Shown here: in pieces, positions 1-7,211 of the stretch
Numbering within the stretch: the first letter of the stretch is position 1
How the letters are laid out: every line of letters starts with the position of its first letter
Assembly (NCBI GenBank): GCA_036495095.1
Contig: DASXNK010000026.1
Location: 1 to 43,212, forward strand
Length of the DNA: 43,212 bases
Reading direction: 5' to 3'
Origin: Candidatus Dormiibacterota bacterium
GTDB lineage: Bacteria; Chloroflexota; Dormibacteria; Aeolococcales; Aeolococcaceae
Translations under genes and position numbers: made by a program
Notes under the pieces: model-generated
Told to the model about the DNA's origin: nothing
What the model saw: the letters and a program-made list of their open reading frames with translations, nothing else
The model's database searches: none

Positions 1-366
1 GTCGAGCGCACCGACGACGCGCTGATCGTCCGCGCCTCGGTCCCAGGGTTCGACCCCGACGAGGTGACGGTCACGGTCGACCAGGGGGTGCTGACCATCG
101 AGGCCCAGCACCAGCAGGAGGACGAGAAGAGAGAGCAGAACTTCGTCCGCAGGGAGCGGTTCGTCGGGCGCATGTACCGCCAGATCGCGCTTCCCCAGGA
201 GGTGAAGGGCGATCAGACTCGCGCGGAGTTCAGCAACGGCGTGCTGACCGTGACCATCCCGCTCGAGCAGAAGTCCGAGCCGAGGAGGATCCCGGTCCAG
301 CCGGCCGGGGAGGCCGCGGCGTCACCGGCGCCCGCGTCGCAGGAGGCCGCGCCGGCCCAGGGCTGA
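1..366 (+). CDS. Hsp20/alpha-crystallin small heat shock protein, 3' part
   Basis: This is the C-terminal part of a small heat shock protein, an ATP-independent chaperone that holds unfolding proteins. The reading frame is open from base 1, so the gene begins outside the window. Visible are the end of the alpha-crystallin domain, with the family signature AEFSNGVLTVTIP (A-x-x-x-N-G-V-L), and after it an RIPV segment that fits the I-x-I/V motif used in oligomer contacts. An Ala/Pro-rich tail of about 20 residues follows. A GTG at 64 is internal to the domain and is not the start. A YceI gene follows on the same strand after a short gap. Family assignment is firm; full length is unknown. Confidence 0.93.
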   Translation, partial: VERTDDALIVRASVPGFDPDEVTVTVDQGVLTIEAQHQQEDEKREQNFVRRERFVGRMYRQIALPQEVKGDQTRAEFSNGVLTVTIPLEQKSEPRRIPVQPAGEAAASPAPASQEAAPAQG

Positions 367-436
367 CGGGATCGTCGAGGCGGCGGCTCCCCACCTCGGG
401 ATGCCGCCGCCACGTGGTCACAGAGGAGCACGCACC

Positions 437-1000
437 ATGGCACAGCTGGCGACCCAGTCCCAGGCCTCCCTGCCGCCCGCCGGGACCTGGGCGATCGACC
501 CCTCGCATTCCTCGATCGAATTCTCGGTGCGCCATCTGATGGCGGCGAGGGTCCGCGGGCACTTCACCCGGTTCTCGGGCACGGTGGTGGTGGGGGAGAC
601 CCTCGAGGAGTCCTCGGTCGCCGCGGAGATCGACGCCGCGAGCATCGACACCCGCTCGCCGGACCGCGACGCGCACCTGCGCTCCGCCGACTTCCTCGAC
701 GTCGAGCACCACCCCACGCTCACCTTCCGGAGCACCGCGCTGCGCCACGCCGGCGGTCAGGAGTGGCGCATCGACGGGGAGCTCACCATCCGCGGGATCA
801 CCCGGCCGGTGACCCTCGACGCGACGTACCACGGCAGCATGCGCGATCCCTGGGGCAACGAGCGCCTCGGCGCGCACGCCACCACCACCATCGACCGCGA
901 TGAGTACGGCCTCACCTGGAACCAGCCGCTCGAGACCGGCGGCCTGCTGCTCGGAAAGAAGGTCGAGATCGAGATCGATGTCGAGGCGGTCCGCAGCTGA
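437..1000 (+). CDS. YceI-like family protein
   Basis: A 187-residue YceI-family protein. The family has a lipocalin-like beta barrel that binds long isoprenoid or amide lipids. The fold signature is clear: WAIDPSHSSIEFSVRHLM near the N-terminus, VRGHFTRFSG, the SPDRDAHLRSADFLDVEHHPTLTF core, and DEYGLTWNQPLETGGLLLGKKVEIEIDVEAV at the end in family order. The ATG at 437 is chosen because GAGGAG lies about eight bases upstream and the domain starts soon after; an in-frame upstream start at 401 has no such site. There is no clear signal peptide, so a cytoplasmic location is likely. The next gene starts 11 bases after the stop, suggesting co-transcription. The natural ligand cannot be told from sequence. 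Confidence 0.93.
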   Translation: MAQLATQSQASLPPAGTWAIDPSHSSIEFSVRHLMAARVRGHFTRFSGTVVVGETLEESSVAAEIDAASIDTRSPDRDAHLRSADFLDVEHHPTLTFRSTALRHAGGQEWRIDGELTIRGITRPVTLDATYHGSMRDPWGNERLGAHATTTIDRDEYGLTWNQPLETGGLLLGKKVEIEIDVEAVRS

Positions 1001-1011
1001 GGAGCGTGGCC

Positions 1012-1560
1012 ATGGAAGAACGGCACATCGACAGCGGCCACGCCCGCCTCGGCCGTGGACGTGCGAGCGGCGCGGCGCGCGAGGTCGCGAAGCCGCGCTG
1101 GCATGAGGGCGTCGATTCCGGCGGGGCGCTGAAGGAGGGGATCGCGGTTCCCTTCGGCACCCGGCTTCGCGCCGTCGACGGCTCGGCGCTCGGCCGCATC
1201 GAGAGGATCGGAGTCGATCCCTTCGGTGCCGTCAATGCCTTCCTCACCCCCACGAGCATGTACCCCGCGGCGGCGATGCGGTCGGCGTCGGAGGCGACGC
1301 GCACCGTCGTGGTCGATCCCACCGAGCGCCGCCGCGTCGTCGTCGTCCGCGAGCTCGGACGTGCGACCAGGCTGTGGTCGACCGACGACGTGGAGTTCAG
1401 GCTGTCGGGGATCCGCCTGCCCATCGATGCCCGCCGGCCGGCGAGCGTCATCGTCCGTCCGCGTCCGTGGGGGGAGAGGCGCGAGCTCCAGTGGAGCACG
1501 GTCTTCGTCGACGGTGGCGGGCTCCCGGTGGCGATGTACTGCCGCAGGCGGCCCGGCTGA
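1012..1560 (+). CDS. hypothetical protein with a possible PRC-barrel-like segment
   Basis: A 182-residue protein that I do not recognise with certainty. The stop of the YceI gene and a GAGGAG ribosome site (999-1004) sit directly upstream; the ATG at 1012 is seven bases from that site, whereas the GTG at 1006 would be too close. The stretch GTRLRAVDGSALGRIERIGVDPFGAVNAFL is shaped like the short beta strands of a PRC-barrel repeat (residues about 46-76), and the basic C-terminal half could hold a second divergent repeat. No membrane segment, signal peptide or catalytic motif is visible. Short spacing suggests an operon with the YceI gene, perhaps a stress unit with the upstream Hsp20. The PRC-barrel idea is a guess from pattern. 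Confidence 0.6.
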   Translation: MEERHIDSGHARLGRGRASGAAREVAKPRWHEGVDSGGALKEGIAVPFGTRLRAVDGSALGRIERIGVDPFGAVNAFLTPTSMYPAAAMRSASEATRTVVVDPTERRRVVVVRELGRATRLWSTDDVEFRLSGIRLPIDARRPASVIVRPRPWGERRELQWSTVFVDGGGLPVAMYCRRRPG

Positions 1561-1629
1561 TCCTGCGTCTCGATGACCACCGGCCACTGCTTGCCTCGGC
1601 CCATCCACTGTGCCAGTCTGCCGGGACGC

Positions 1630-2736
1630 TCAGCCGGTGCGGACGACGTACACCCCGCAGGGTGCGAGGCGGACGACGCTGCCGGCGATGCTGCCGACCA
1701 CCAGGCGGCGGGGGCCGCGCACCCCCCTGCTCCCGACCACGATCAGGTCCGCGACCTCCTCCTCCGCGATCGCGAGCAGCACCTGCACCGGGTCGCCGCG
1801 CCGGGCGTGGGTGACGACGTCGACCCCGGCGGCCCGGATCGGCGCCGCCACCCTGGCCAGTGTTGCCTCGGCATCGTGCGCGGTGGTCACCTGCCAGCCC
1901 AGGTCGGAGAGGCTGTCGGGCACCGAGCGCAGATCCTCGGGAGGGCCGGCACCGCCACCGAGCCCATGGGCGCTGACGAGATGGAGGCGCGAGCCGAAGC
2001 GCGACGCCAGGGTTACCGCCTGCCGGACCGCCAGCTCCGCGGTGGCCGAGCCGTCGGTGCCGGCCAGGATCGTGCGCAGCTCTCCGCCGGACGGCCGCGA
2101 CACCGCGTCGGCCCGGGCGCGGGGCTGCGCCGACGCGACCGCGTGCCGCACCGCCCCGCCGACGAAGACCAGCGAGCCGGCCGCGGTCTCGCGGAGCAGC
2201 CGGTTCAGGTCCCGGCCGATGCCGCGGCGCGCGGGCAGCTCGACCCGGAGCTCGAGATGGGGCCCATCGCGAGCCGACTCGCTGTCGCCGAGCCCGCGGA
2301 TGACCCGGATCGCCCGCGGGTTGTCGGCCATCACCACGGCGCTGAAGCGCCGGACCCCCTCGTGGCGCGCCCTCCACGCGAGGCGTTCGAGCAGCACCCG
2401 TCCCAGGCCGCGCCCGTGCCACTCGTCGACCACCGCCACCGCCACCTCGGCGATCTCCGCGTCCTCGGCGGAGCGGATGTAGCGAGCGACCCCGACGGTC
2501 TGGTCGCCGTCGAGCGCGATCAGCGCCTCGTGGTCGTGATGGTCGACCTCGGTGAAGTAGGCGAGCATCGCATCGCTGATCTGGGGCATCGCGGCGAAGA
2601 AGCGCCGGTACCGCGACTCCGGACTCAGGCGGTGGAAGGTGGCGCGCAGCCCGTCCTTGTCATCCGGGTCGATCGGGCGAACCCGCACCGTCGACCCGTC
2701 GCGAAGCCGGACCGTCCGAACCCTGCGGCCTGTCAT
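1630..2736 (-). CDS. GNAT acetyltransferase fused to a universal stress protein domain
   Basis: A 368-residue two-domain protein. Residues 1-150 form a GNAT acetyltransferase: the RDGSTVRVRPIDPDD start and RLSPESRYRRFF are typical of protein-lysine acetyltransferases of the Pat/Pka group, and HGRGLG at about 107-112 is the acetyl-CoA pyrophosphate loop. Residues 221-366 form a UspA domain: ILAGTDGS at its start and the ATP-binding G-2x-G-9x-G-S motif (GSRG at 335-338, GS at 348-349). A loop rich in Ala and Arg joins the two. The ATG at 2736 follows GAGGTG; the in-frame start at 2760 lacks support. A reasonable inference is acetylation of protein lysines tuned by ATP or energy state, as mycobacterial PatA is tuned by cAMP through a different fused domain. 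Substrates are unknown. Confidence 0.88.
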   Translation of the reverse strand: MTGRRVRTVRLRDGSTVRVRPIDPDDKDGLRATFHRLSPESRYRRFFAAMPQISDAMLAYFTEVDHHDHEALIALDGDQTVGVARYIRSAEDAEIAEVAVAVVDEWHGRGLGRVLLERLAWRARHEGVRRFSAVVMADNPRAIRVIRGLGDSESARDGPHLELRVELPARRGIGRDLNRLLRETAAGSLVFVGGAVRHAVASAQPRARADAVSRPSGGELRTILAGTDGSATAELAVRQAVTLASRFGSRLHLVSAHGLGGGAGPPEDLRSVPDSLSDLGWQVTTAHDAEATLARVAAPIRAAGVDVVTHARRGDPVQVLLAIAEEEVADLIVVGSRGVRGPRRLVVGSIAGSVVRLAPCGVYVVRTG

Positions 2737-2791
2737 CGCCACCTCGCGGCAGGCTAGCACGGAGGCCCGGATCCGCCGCTCCGAGGTGCGC

Positions 2792-3600
2792 TCAGCCGGT
2801 CACTCCCGCGGCGGTCGCCGCGAGCTCGATCGGCGCCAGGTCCTCCACGTTGCAGATTCTCATGGTCACGCCGTCGGCGCCCGCGTCGATGAGCTCCTGC
2901 AGCCGCGCCGCCAGCTGGTCGGGGGTTCCCGAGATCAGCTGGCGTGCGAGCTGGTCGGCGTCGAGCCCGCGGAGCATCGGCGGGGGAGAGGCGGCCAGCG
3001 ACTCCAGGCGCCGGCGCACCCCGGCGGCGGTCTCGTCGATCACCACGGTGCCGGCGTGGGCGGTCTTCACGATCTCCGCGATGTCCCGGCCCTCGGCCTC
3101 GCAGTGCTCGGCGAGCACCTCCATCTTGTGCCGCACCGTGGCCGCGTCACCGATGACGTTGCACATGTCCGCGTGGCGTGCCACCAGTCGCAGGGTGCGC
3201 CGCTCCCCGTTCCCGCCGATGAGAATCGGCACCCGTTCGCGCACCGGCCGCGGGATGTTGTGCGCACCATCGACCCGGTAGTGGCGGCCCTCGAACGAGG
3301 ACGTCGGCGAGTCGAACATCGAGCGGCAGATCCGCACCGCCTCCTCGAGCCGGTCCAGCCGCTCGCCGATGGGCGGGAACTCGAAGCCGTAGGCGCGGCT
3401 CTCGTCGTCGTTCCACGCGGCGCCGATGCCGAGGATGGCACGACCTGCCGAGATGACGTCCAGGGTGGTCACGGTCTTCGCCAGGTGCGCGGGGTTGTGG
3501 TAGATGACCCCGGTCACCAGGGTCAGCAGCTGGAGGCGCTCGGTGCGCGCGGCGAGGCCGCCCAGGGTGGTGTCGGGACGTGCAGGCCGAGGAAACGCAT
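2792..3600 (-). pseudogene. LLM-class F420-dependent oxidoreductase with internal deletion and frameshift
   Basis: The long open part (3517 down to 2792) encodes about 241 residues of a luciferase-like monooxygenase of the F420 type (VTTLDVISAGRAILGIGAAWN, PILIGGNGERRTLRLVARHAD). Its apparent GTG start lies inside the barrel. Upstream, a perfect Shine-Dalgarno (AAGGAGTG, 3604-3611) precedes an ATG at 3600 that begins MRFLGLHVP, the usual start of this family, but this frame stops after 26 codons. The other frame reads DTTLGGLAARTERLQLLTLVTG, the normal family sequence just before the long frame. So the true start and the true body lie in different frames, and roughly 60-70 residues of the first barrel strands and cofactor pocket are missing between them. 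I infer a decayed gene. A restart at 3517 would lack the N-terminal barrel. Confidence 0.8.
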
Positions 3601-3775
3601 GGTCACTCCTTGAGTCGGGGAGTCGGGCGGTCCTGGGGTCACGGTAGGACCTGGAGCGCGCTCGACGTCAAGCGACGCTGACGGTTGTGGTGCCGGCCGC
3701 CATCCGCGGCGGCGGATCGATGGGCGTTCGCGATCGGTGCGGCGCGCTCGCCGGGCTACAACCACGTCGAGGCCG

Positions 3776-4867
3776 ATGCACACCACCCAGCCACACGACC
3801 CGCCCGCCGACGACTCCGACGGCCCGGCCCCCGAGGCCGCGGCGCCACCCTCGCCGCTCGCGGTCGTGGAGGGAACCGGCCCGCCCCGGGTGCGCCCGCG
3901 GACCAGGCCCTCGCGGCCGCTGTCGTTCGTCCCCATCCCCGAGAATGGCGCGACGGCGGCACCCGCGGCCGCCCTGCCCGGGACCGCCCGGCTCCGCTTC
4001 GTCCCGATGGACGCGTCCGGCGACGCCGAGATGGGCGCCGAGGCGACGGTGCTCCCGCTGCGGCCGGCGGGGTGGTCGGAGCGGGAGCCGGGGTGGCGGG
4101 GCCGGGCCGCGGTGGAGACCGATGCCGTCGTCACCGGAACCGCGGCAGCCGTGGCGGGGCCGGGACGGCCGGGGCGGACCCGCGTCGTGGTGGCTGGCAC
4201 GATCTCGCTGATCGTGGTCCTCTGCACCACGGCGCTGCTCCGTCACCTGGTGGAGCGGCCCACCGGCGCGCCGGTTCAGCCCGCGGTCGCCTCGGCGGCG
4301 CAGGCGGCGGCGCCGGCGCCTGCCCGTGCCACCGGATCGCCGGAGGCGTCGCAGGCCACCGGGGCGGCCTCCACCCCGGCGCCGCCGCCCCCGACGGCGG
4401 CGCCCGCACCGGGCGCCGCACTCCTGTCGACCCCGGCGCCCGCCGCGCCTCGTCCCACGCCGCCGCCGGCGCCGTCGCCCCGGCCCACCCCGGCCACCCC
4501 GACCCCCAGCCCGACCGGAGCGCCCTCGGCGACGCCGGCGCCCCCGCCGCCGTCCTGGGAGTACAGCGGCAGCACCGGGGTCACCAACGCCTGCCACGGC
4601 GGCGCCGTGGAGTTCGGCGGCTGCACCTACACCATCACGGTGACGGCCGGCGGCGGCGGCACCCTGTCCGCGGTCGTCGCCGGCGACACCTCGTCCTCTC
4701 TGAAGCTGAAGATCCGCGACGCCGCCGGCCACAGCCTCGCAACCCGGTACGTCCAGCCCGGGCAGGCGTCGCTGGTCCTGGCGGTCCGGCCCGGCACCTA
4801 CCGGGTGACCGTCCAGGAGCTCAGGTCGGCGACCTCGTCGTTCTCGCTGGTGGTGTCCGTCTCCTGA
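3776..4867 (+). CDS. single-pass membrane protein with Pro-rich linker and secreted beta-sandwich-like domain
   Basis: A 363-residue protein of unknown function. It has an acidic, proline-rich N-terminal region of about 130 residues with no start-proximal signal peptide, one membrane helix (VVVAGTISLIVVLCTTALL), a long Ala/Pro/Thr linker of about 110 residues, and a compact C-terminal domain of about 100 residues beginning WEYSGSTG. Two cysteines in the last domain (NACHGG and GGCTYT) could form a disulfide. The strand-rich, glycine-punctuated pattern ending in a TYRVTVQEL-type strand resembles bacterial pre-peptidase C-terminal beta sandwiches, but this is only a likeness. The linker suggests the domain is held away from the membrane through the wall. 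The ATG at 3776 is preferred over a GTG at 3737, though neither has a strong ribosome site. Confidence 0.68.
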   Translation: MHTTQPHDPPADDSDGPAPEAAAPPSPLAVVEGTGPPRVRPRTRPSRPLSFVPIPENGATAAPAAALPGTARLRFVPMDASGDAEMGAEATVLPLRPAGWSEREPGWRGRAAVETDAVVTGTAAAVAGPGRPGRTRVVVAGTISLIVVLCTTALLRHLVERPTGAPVQPAVASAAQAAAPAPARATGSPEASQATGAASTPAPPPPTAAPAPGAALLSTPAPAAPRPTPPPAPSPRPTPATPTPSPTGAPSATPAPPPPSWEYSGSTGVTNACHGGAVEFGGCTYTITVTAGGGGTLSAVVAGDTSSSLKLKIRDAAGHSLATRYVQPGQASLVLAVRPGTYRVTVQELRSATSSFSLVVSVS

Positions 4868-4873
4868 GGCCGC

Positions 4874-5896
4874 CTACATGGCGGTGGCCATCTCCCTGGC
4901 GGCGAGCGCCTCGCAGCAGGTCCCGACGATCAGACGGGTGACCACGTACGGGTCCATGTTGGCGTTGGGCCGCCGGTCCTCGATGTAGCCGCGGCCCTCG
5001 CCGGCCACCTGCCAGGGGATGCGGACCGAGGCGCCACGATCGCTGACCCCGTACGAGAACGCGTTCCACGGAGCCGTCTCGTGCTGGCCGGTGAGCCGCT
5101 CCTCGATGCCGTGGCCGTAGGACCTCACGTGCTCCAGCGGATTGGCCGCGAGCGCCTCGCAGGCGGTGATGACGGCGTCGTACGTCTCGCGCATCGAGAG
5201 GGTGCTGAAGTTGGTGTGGGCTCCGGCTCCGTTCCAGTCCCCGGGCATCGGCTTGGAGTCGATGCTGAAGACGACGCCGTGGTCCTCGGCGATGCGGTGG
5301 AGCAGCCAGCGGGCCAGCCAGAGGTGGTCGCTGACCTCGAGCGGAGCCACCGGACCGATCTGGAACTCCCACTGTCCGGGCATGACCTCGGCGTTGGTGC
5401 CGCAGATGGCGAGCCCGGCCTCGATGCAGGCGGTGGCGTGGTCCTCGCTGATCCTGCGGCCGAACGAGAGCCCTGCGCCGACGCTGCAGTAGTACGGGCC
5501 CTGCGGAGCGGGGAACCCGCCCTCGGGGAAGCCGAGCGGCCTGCCGTCCTTGAACAGCGTGTACTCCTGCTCGATGCCGAAGATCGGCTGCTGGCTCTCG
5601 TATCTGGCCACGACCTCACGCAGCAGCGCCCGGGTGTTGGTGGGATGCGGGGTCATGTCGGTGAGCAGCACCTCGCACATCACCAGGATGTTGCTCCCGC
5701 CCCGGATGGGGTCGGCGACGATGCACACCGGCTGGAGCACGCAGTCGCTCGCCCTGCCGGGAGCCTGGTTGGTGCTCGAGCCGTCGAAACCCCAGATGCC
5801 CGGCTGCGCGCCGTCGGGGAGGATCTTCATCTTCGAGCGAAGCTGTGCCGTGGGCTGGGTTCCGTCGATCCAGATGTACTCGGCTTTGTAGGTCAT
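4874..5896 (-). CDS. glnII: glutamine synthetase type II (GSII)
   Basis: Makes glutamine from glutamate, ammonia and ATP in the cytoplasm. The 340-residue length and sequence are those of the eukaryotic-type GSII rather than the larger GSI: WIDGTQPTAQLRSK near the start, the WGFDGSSTNQA substrate loop, FGIEQEYTLF metal-binding glutamates, the NGAGAHTNFST nucleotide-binding segment, and EDRRPNANMDPYVV in the C-terminal glutamate-binding region. GSII lacks the adenylylation site of GSI, so control is probably transcriptional or by feedback. The ATG at 5896 is chosen because homology begins there; the longer frame to 6019 adds an unrelated extension. There is no Shine-Dalgarno, but TACGCT lies six bases before the start, which suggests a leaderless mRNA. 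The gene stands alone, convergent with the upstream secreted protein. Confidence 0.95.
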   Translation of the reverse strand: MTYKAEYIWIDGTQPTAQLRSKMKILPDGAQPGIWGFDGSSTNQAPGRASDCVLQPVCIVADPIRGGSNILVMCEVLLTDMTPHPTNTRALLREVVARYESQQPIFGIEQEYTLFKDGRPLGFPEGGFPAPQGPYYCSVGAGLSFGRRISEDHATACIEAGLAICGTNAEVMPGQWEFQIGPVAPLEVSDHLWLARWLLHRIAEDHGVVFSIDSKPMPGDWNGAGAHTNFSTLSMRETYDAVITACEALAANPLEHVRSYGHGIEERLTGQHETAPWNAFSYGVSDRGASVRIPWQVAGEGRGYIEDRRPNANMDPYVVTRLIVGTCCEALAAREMATAM

Positions 5897-5931
5897 GACC
5901 CGAGCGTAGGAGACGGATGGGGCATCCGACA
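5897..5931 (-). promoter_or_regulatory. putative leaderless promoter of glnII
   Basis: On the minus strand TACGCT (5903-5908) ends six bases before the ATG at 5896, placing transcription start on or next to the start codon. A weak -35 candidate, TGTCGG (5926-5931), lies 17 bases further upstream. No ribosome site is present, in line with a leaderless message. Confidence 0.45.
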
Positions 5932-6009
5932 CGTTCGGTGAGCATGAAGTCCCGGCCCCTCTTCCTGTGCACACGACGCGATGCAGGCCGTGCCTCGGCC
6001 AGGACCGGG

Positions 6010-6039
6010 TTGTCATCAATATTACGAATCAGTTAGGAT
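6010..6039 (+). promoter_or_regulatory. candidate plus-strand sigma70-type promoter in the 411-bp gap after glnII
   Basis: The only AT-rich patch of the gap 5897-6307 holds TTGTCA (6010-6015), an 18-base spacer and TAGGAT (6034-6039), the same spacer length as the arsR promoter. No convincing plus-strand gene follows before the oppositely oriented SRPBCC gene, so it may drive a short non-coding RNA ending near the hairpin at 6266-6298, or be a chance match. The rest of the gap shows an imperfect inverted repeat around two CCATGG sites (6132-6172) and nothing else I can name. Confidence 0.3.
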
Positions 6040-6265
6040 CGGCCGCCCCAGGCCGCCGGCGGCACCGACGACCGCGAACCTCCCCGAGCCGGATCTGCTC
6101 TCCCGTCGCATGAGAGGGCGGTCGGTGGGCTCCCATGGCGTGCCAATGAGCCATGGTGAGCCACCGGCGCCTGCGACGGACGCAGGCCGGCTCGTTTCGC
6201 TCCGGGGACCGGCCGCCCGCTCACCTGCCTGCGTACGGTCGCGCGCGACTGCGCCGTCCCGGTCT

Positions 6266-6298
6266 GACGGCGGAGGCCCGTTCGCGCGGGGCCTCCGC
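6266..6298 (-). terminator. hairpin terminator after the arsR-SRPBCC operon
   Basis: A perfect 12-bp inverted repeat (CGGCGGAGGCCC at 6266-6277 and its complement at 6287-6298) with a 9-base loop, starting ten bases past the stop of the SRPBCC gene. It has no T run on either strand, as is common in very GC-rich genomes, and could act in both directions. Confidence 0.65.
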
Positions 6299-6307
6299 CG
6301 CCACCGC

Positions 6308-6811
6308 TCAGGCCGGGAGCGACTCGCCGGTCTCGAGCAGCGTCTTGAGACCGCTGAGCACCCAGGCCCAGCCACCGCCCGCGCCCTGCTGCTCGTGGGC
6401 CCCGGCGACCAGCGACGCCATCTGCGGCGCGCCCTGGAGATCGTGGGTCACCGTCAGCCTGGTGACGCCGTCCCTGACCTCGCGGATCTCGTAGGTGAGG
6501 CGGGTGAACCCCTCCGCCGCGAGACCGGGCTCCATCAGCATGCGCCAGGTCTGGACGAGCCGGTGGGGCGGGTCCGACTCCACGACCTCGCCGTCCATAC
6601 CCACCTCGGGCGCGCCCATCTCCCGCATCTCGGCGGTCGTCAGCCAGCGGTAGCCGCCGCCCGGTCGCAGGTCGAACTCCGAAGATCCGCCATAGCCGTA
6701 CCGCTCCGTCCACTCGGGCTTGGTGATCGCGTCCCAGATCGCCTGCGGCGTCGCCCGGATGTACACGCGGTAGACCTGGGTGGTCACGTCCGTCTCGGTC
6801 GTCGGGGTCAT
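6308..6811 (-). CDS. SRPBCC/AHSA1 (START-like) domain protein
   Basis: A 167-residue protein of the Aha1-C-terminal-like branch of the SRPBCC (START/Bet v1-like) superfamily, which forms a helix-grip fold with a hydrophobic pocket. Visible landmarks are YRVYIRATPQAIWDAITKPEW at the start, the GGGYRW and GEVVESDPPHRLVQTWR strands, and the long C-terminal helix GGGWAWVLSGLKTLLETGE. The start ATG at 6811 overlaps the stop of the arsR gene in an ATGA, with AAGGAG inside the end of that gene, so the two are translationally coupled. ArsR-SRPBCC pairs are common in high-GC bacteria; the SRPBCC member is thought to bind a small hydrophobic compound, but the ligand here is unknown. A longer frame to 6886 is only the unread part of the arsR region. 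Confidence 0.9.
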   Translation of the reverse strand: MTPTTETDVTTQVYRVYIRATPQAIWDAITKPEWTERYGYGGSSEFDLRPGGGYRWLTTAEMREMGAPEVGMDGEVVESDPPHRLVQTWRMLMEPGLAAEGFTRLTYEIREVRDGVTRLTVTHDLQGAPQMASLVAGAHEQQGAGGGWAWVLSGLKTLLETGESLPA

Positions 6812-7131
6812 GCGTTCTCCTTCTCCAGCTCGTTCTTGAGCTCGACGAGGGCCGACACGCGGCCCTCGGTGTACTTGTCGATCCACCGGTCGTGGATCAG
6901 GCGGATCGGCACCGGGTTGAGGAAGTGCAGCTTCTCCCTGCCCGACCGGCGGGCGACGACGAGGCCGGCGTCCTCGAGGAGGCGCAGGTGTTTCATGACC
7001 CCGAAGCGCGTCATCTCCAGCTCCGACTCCAGCTCCGTGAGCGTGCGGCCGTCACGCGTGAAGAGGAGGTCGAGCAGGAAGCGGCGCGTGGGGTCGGCGA
7101 GCGCCTTGAACACCCGGTCGTCGTCGGTCAT
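6808..7131 (-). CDS. ArsR-family winged-helix repressor
   Basis: A 107-residue ArsR-type regulator: MTDDDRVFKALADPTRRFLLDLL is the classic first helix pair, TLTELESELEMTRFGVMKHLRLLEDAGLVVARRSGREKLHFLNP is the recognition helix and wing in family order. The metal-binding ELCVC motif of the arsenic sensors is absent and there is no cysteine in the protein, so it does not sense metal in the ArsR/SmtB way; it belongs to the branch paired with SRPBCC proteins. The ATG at 7131 is chosen because it fits the conserved N-terminus and lies at the expected start of transcription; starts at 7152 and 7167 fall within the operator and promoter. Autorepression through the 20-bp palindrome at 7143-7162 is very likely. 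Confidence 0.92.
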   Translation of the reverse strand: MTDDDRVFKALADPTRRFLLDLLFTRDGRTLTELESELEMTRFGVMKHLRLLEDAGLVVARRSGREKLHFLNPVPIRLIHDRWIDKYTEGRVSALVELKNELEKENA

Positions 7132-7167
7132 GGGCTCATCATACGTGACCATATGGTCACGTGTCAA
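7131..7167 (-). promoter_or_regulatory. arsR promoter with a 20-bp palindromic operator filling the spacer
   Basis: On the minus strand a consensus TTGACA (-35, 7162-7167) and TATGAT (-10, 7138-7143) are separated by 18 bases. The perfect palindrome ACGTGACCATATGGTCACGT (7143-7162) fills the spacer exactly and touches one base of each hexamer. The ATG at 7131 follows the -10 by six bases with no ribosome site, so the message should be leaderless. A repressor bound to the palindrome would block RNA polymerase completely. The natural ligand is the ArsR protein encoded just downstream. Confidence 0.85.
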
Positions 7168-7211
7168 GACGTTGCCCCGCCTGCGCCGAGCTCCTCACCG
7201 GAGCGGCGCGC

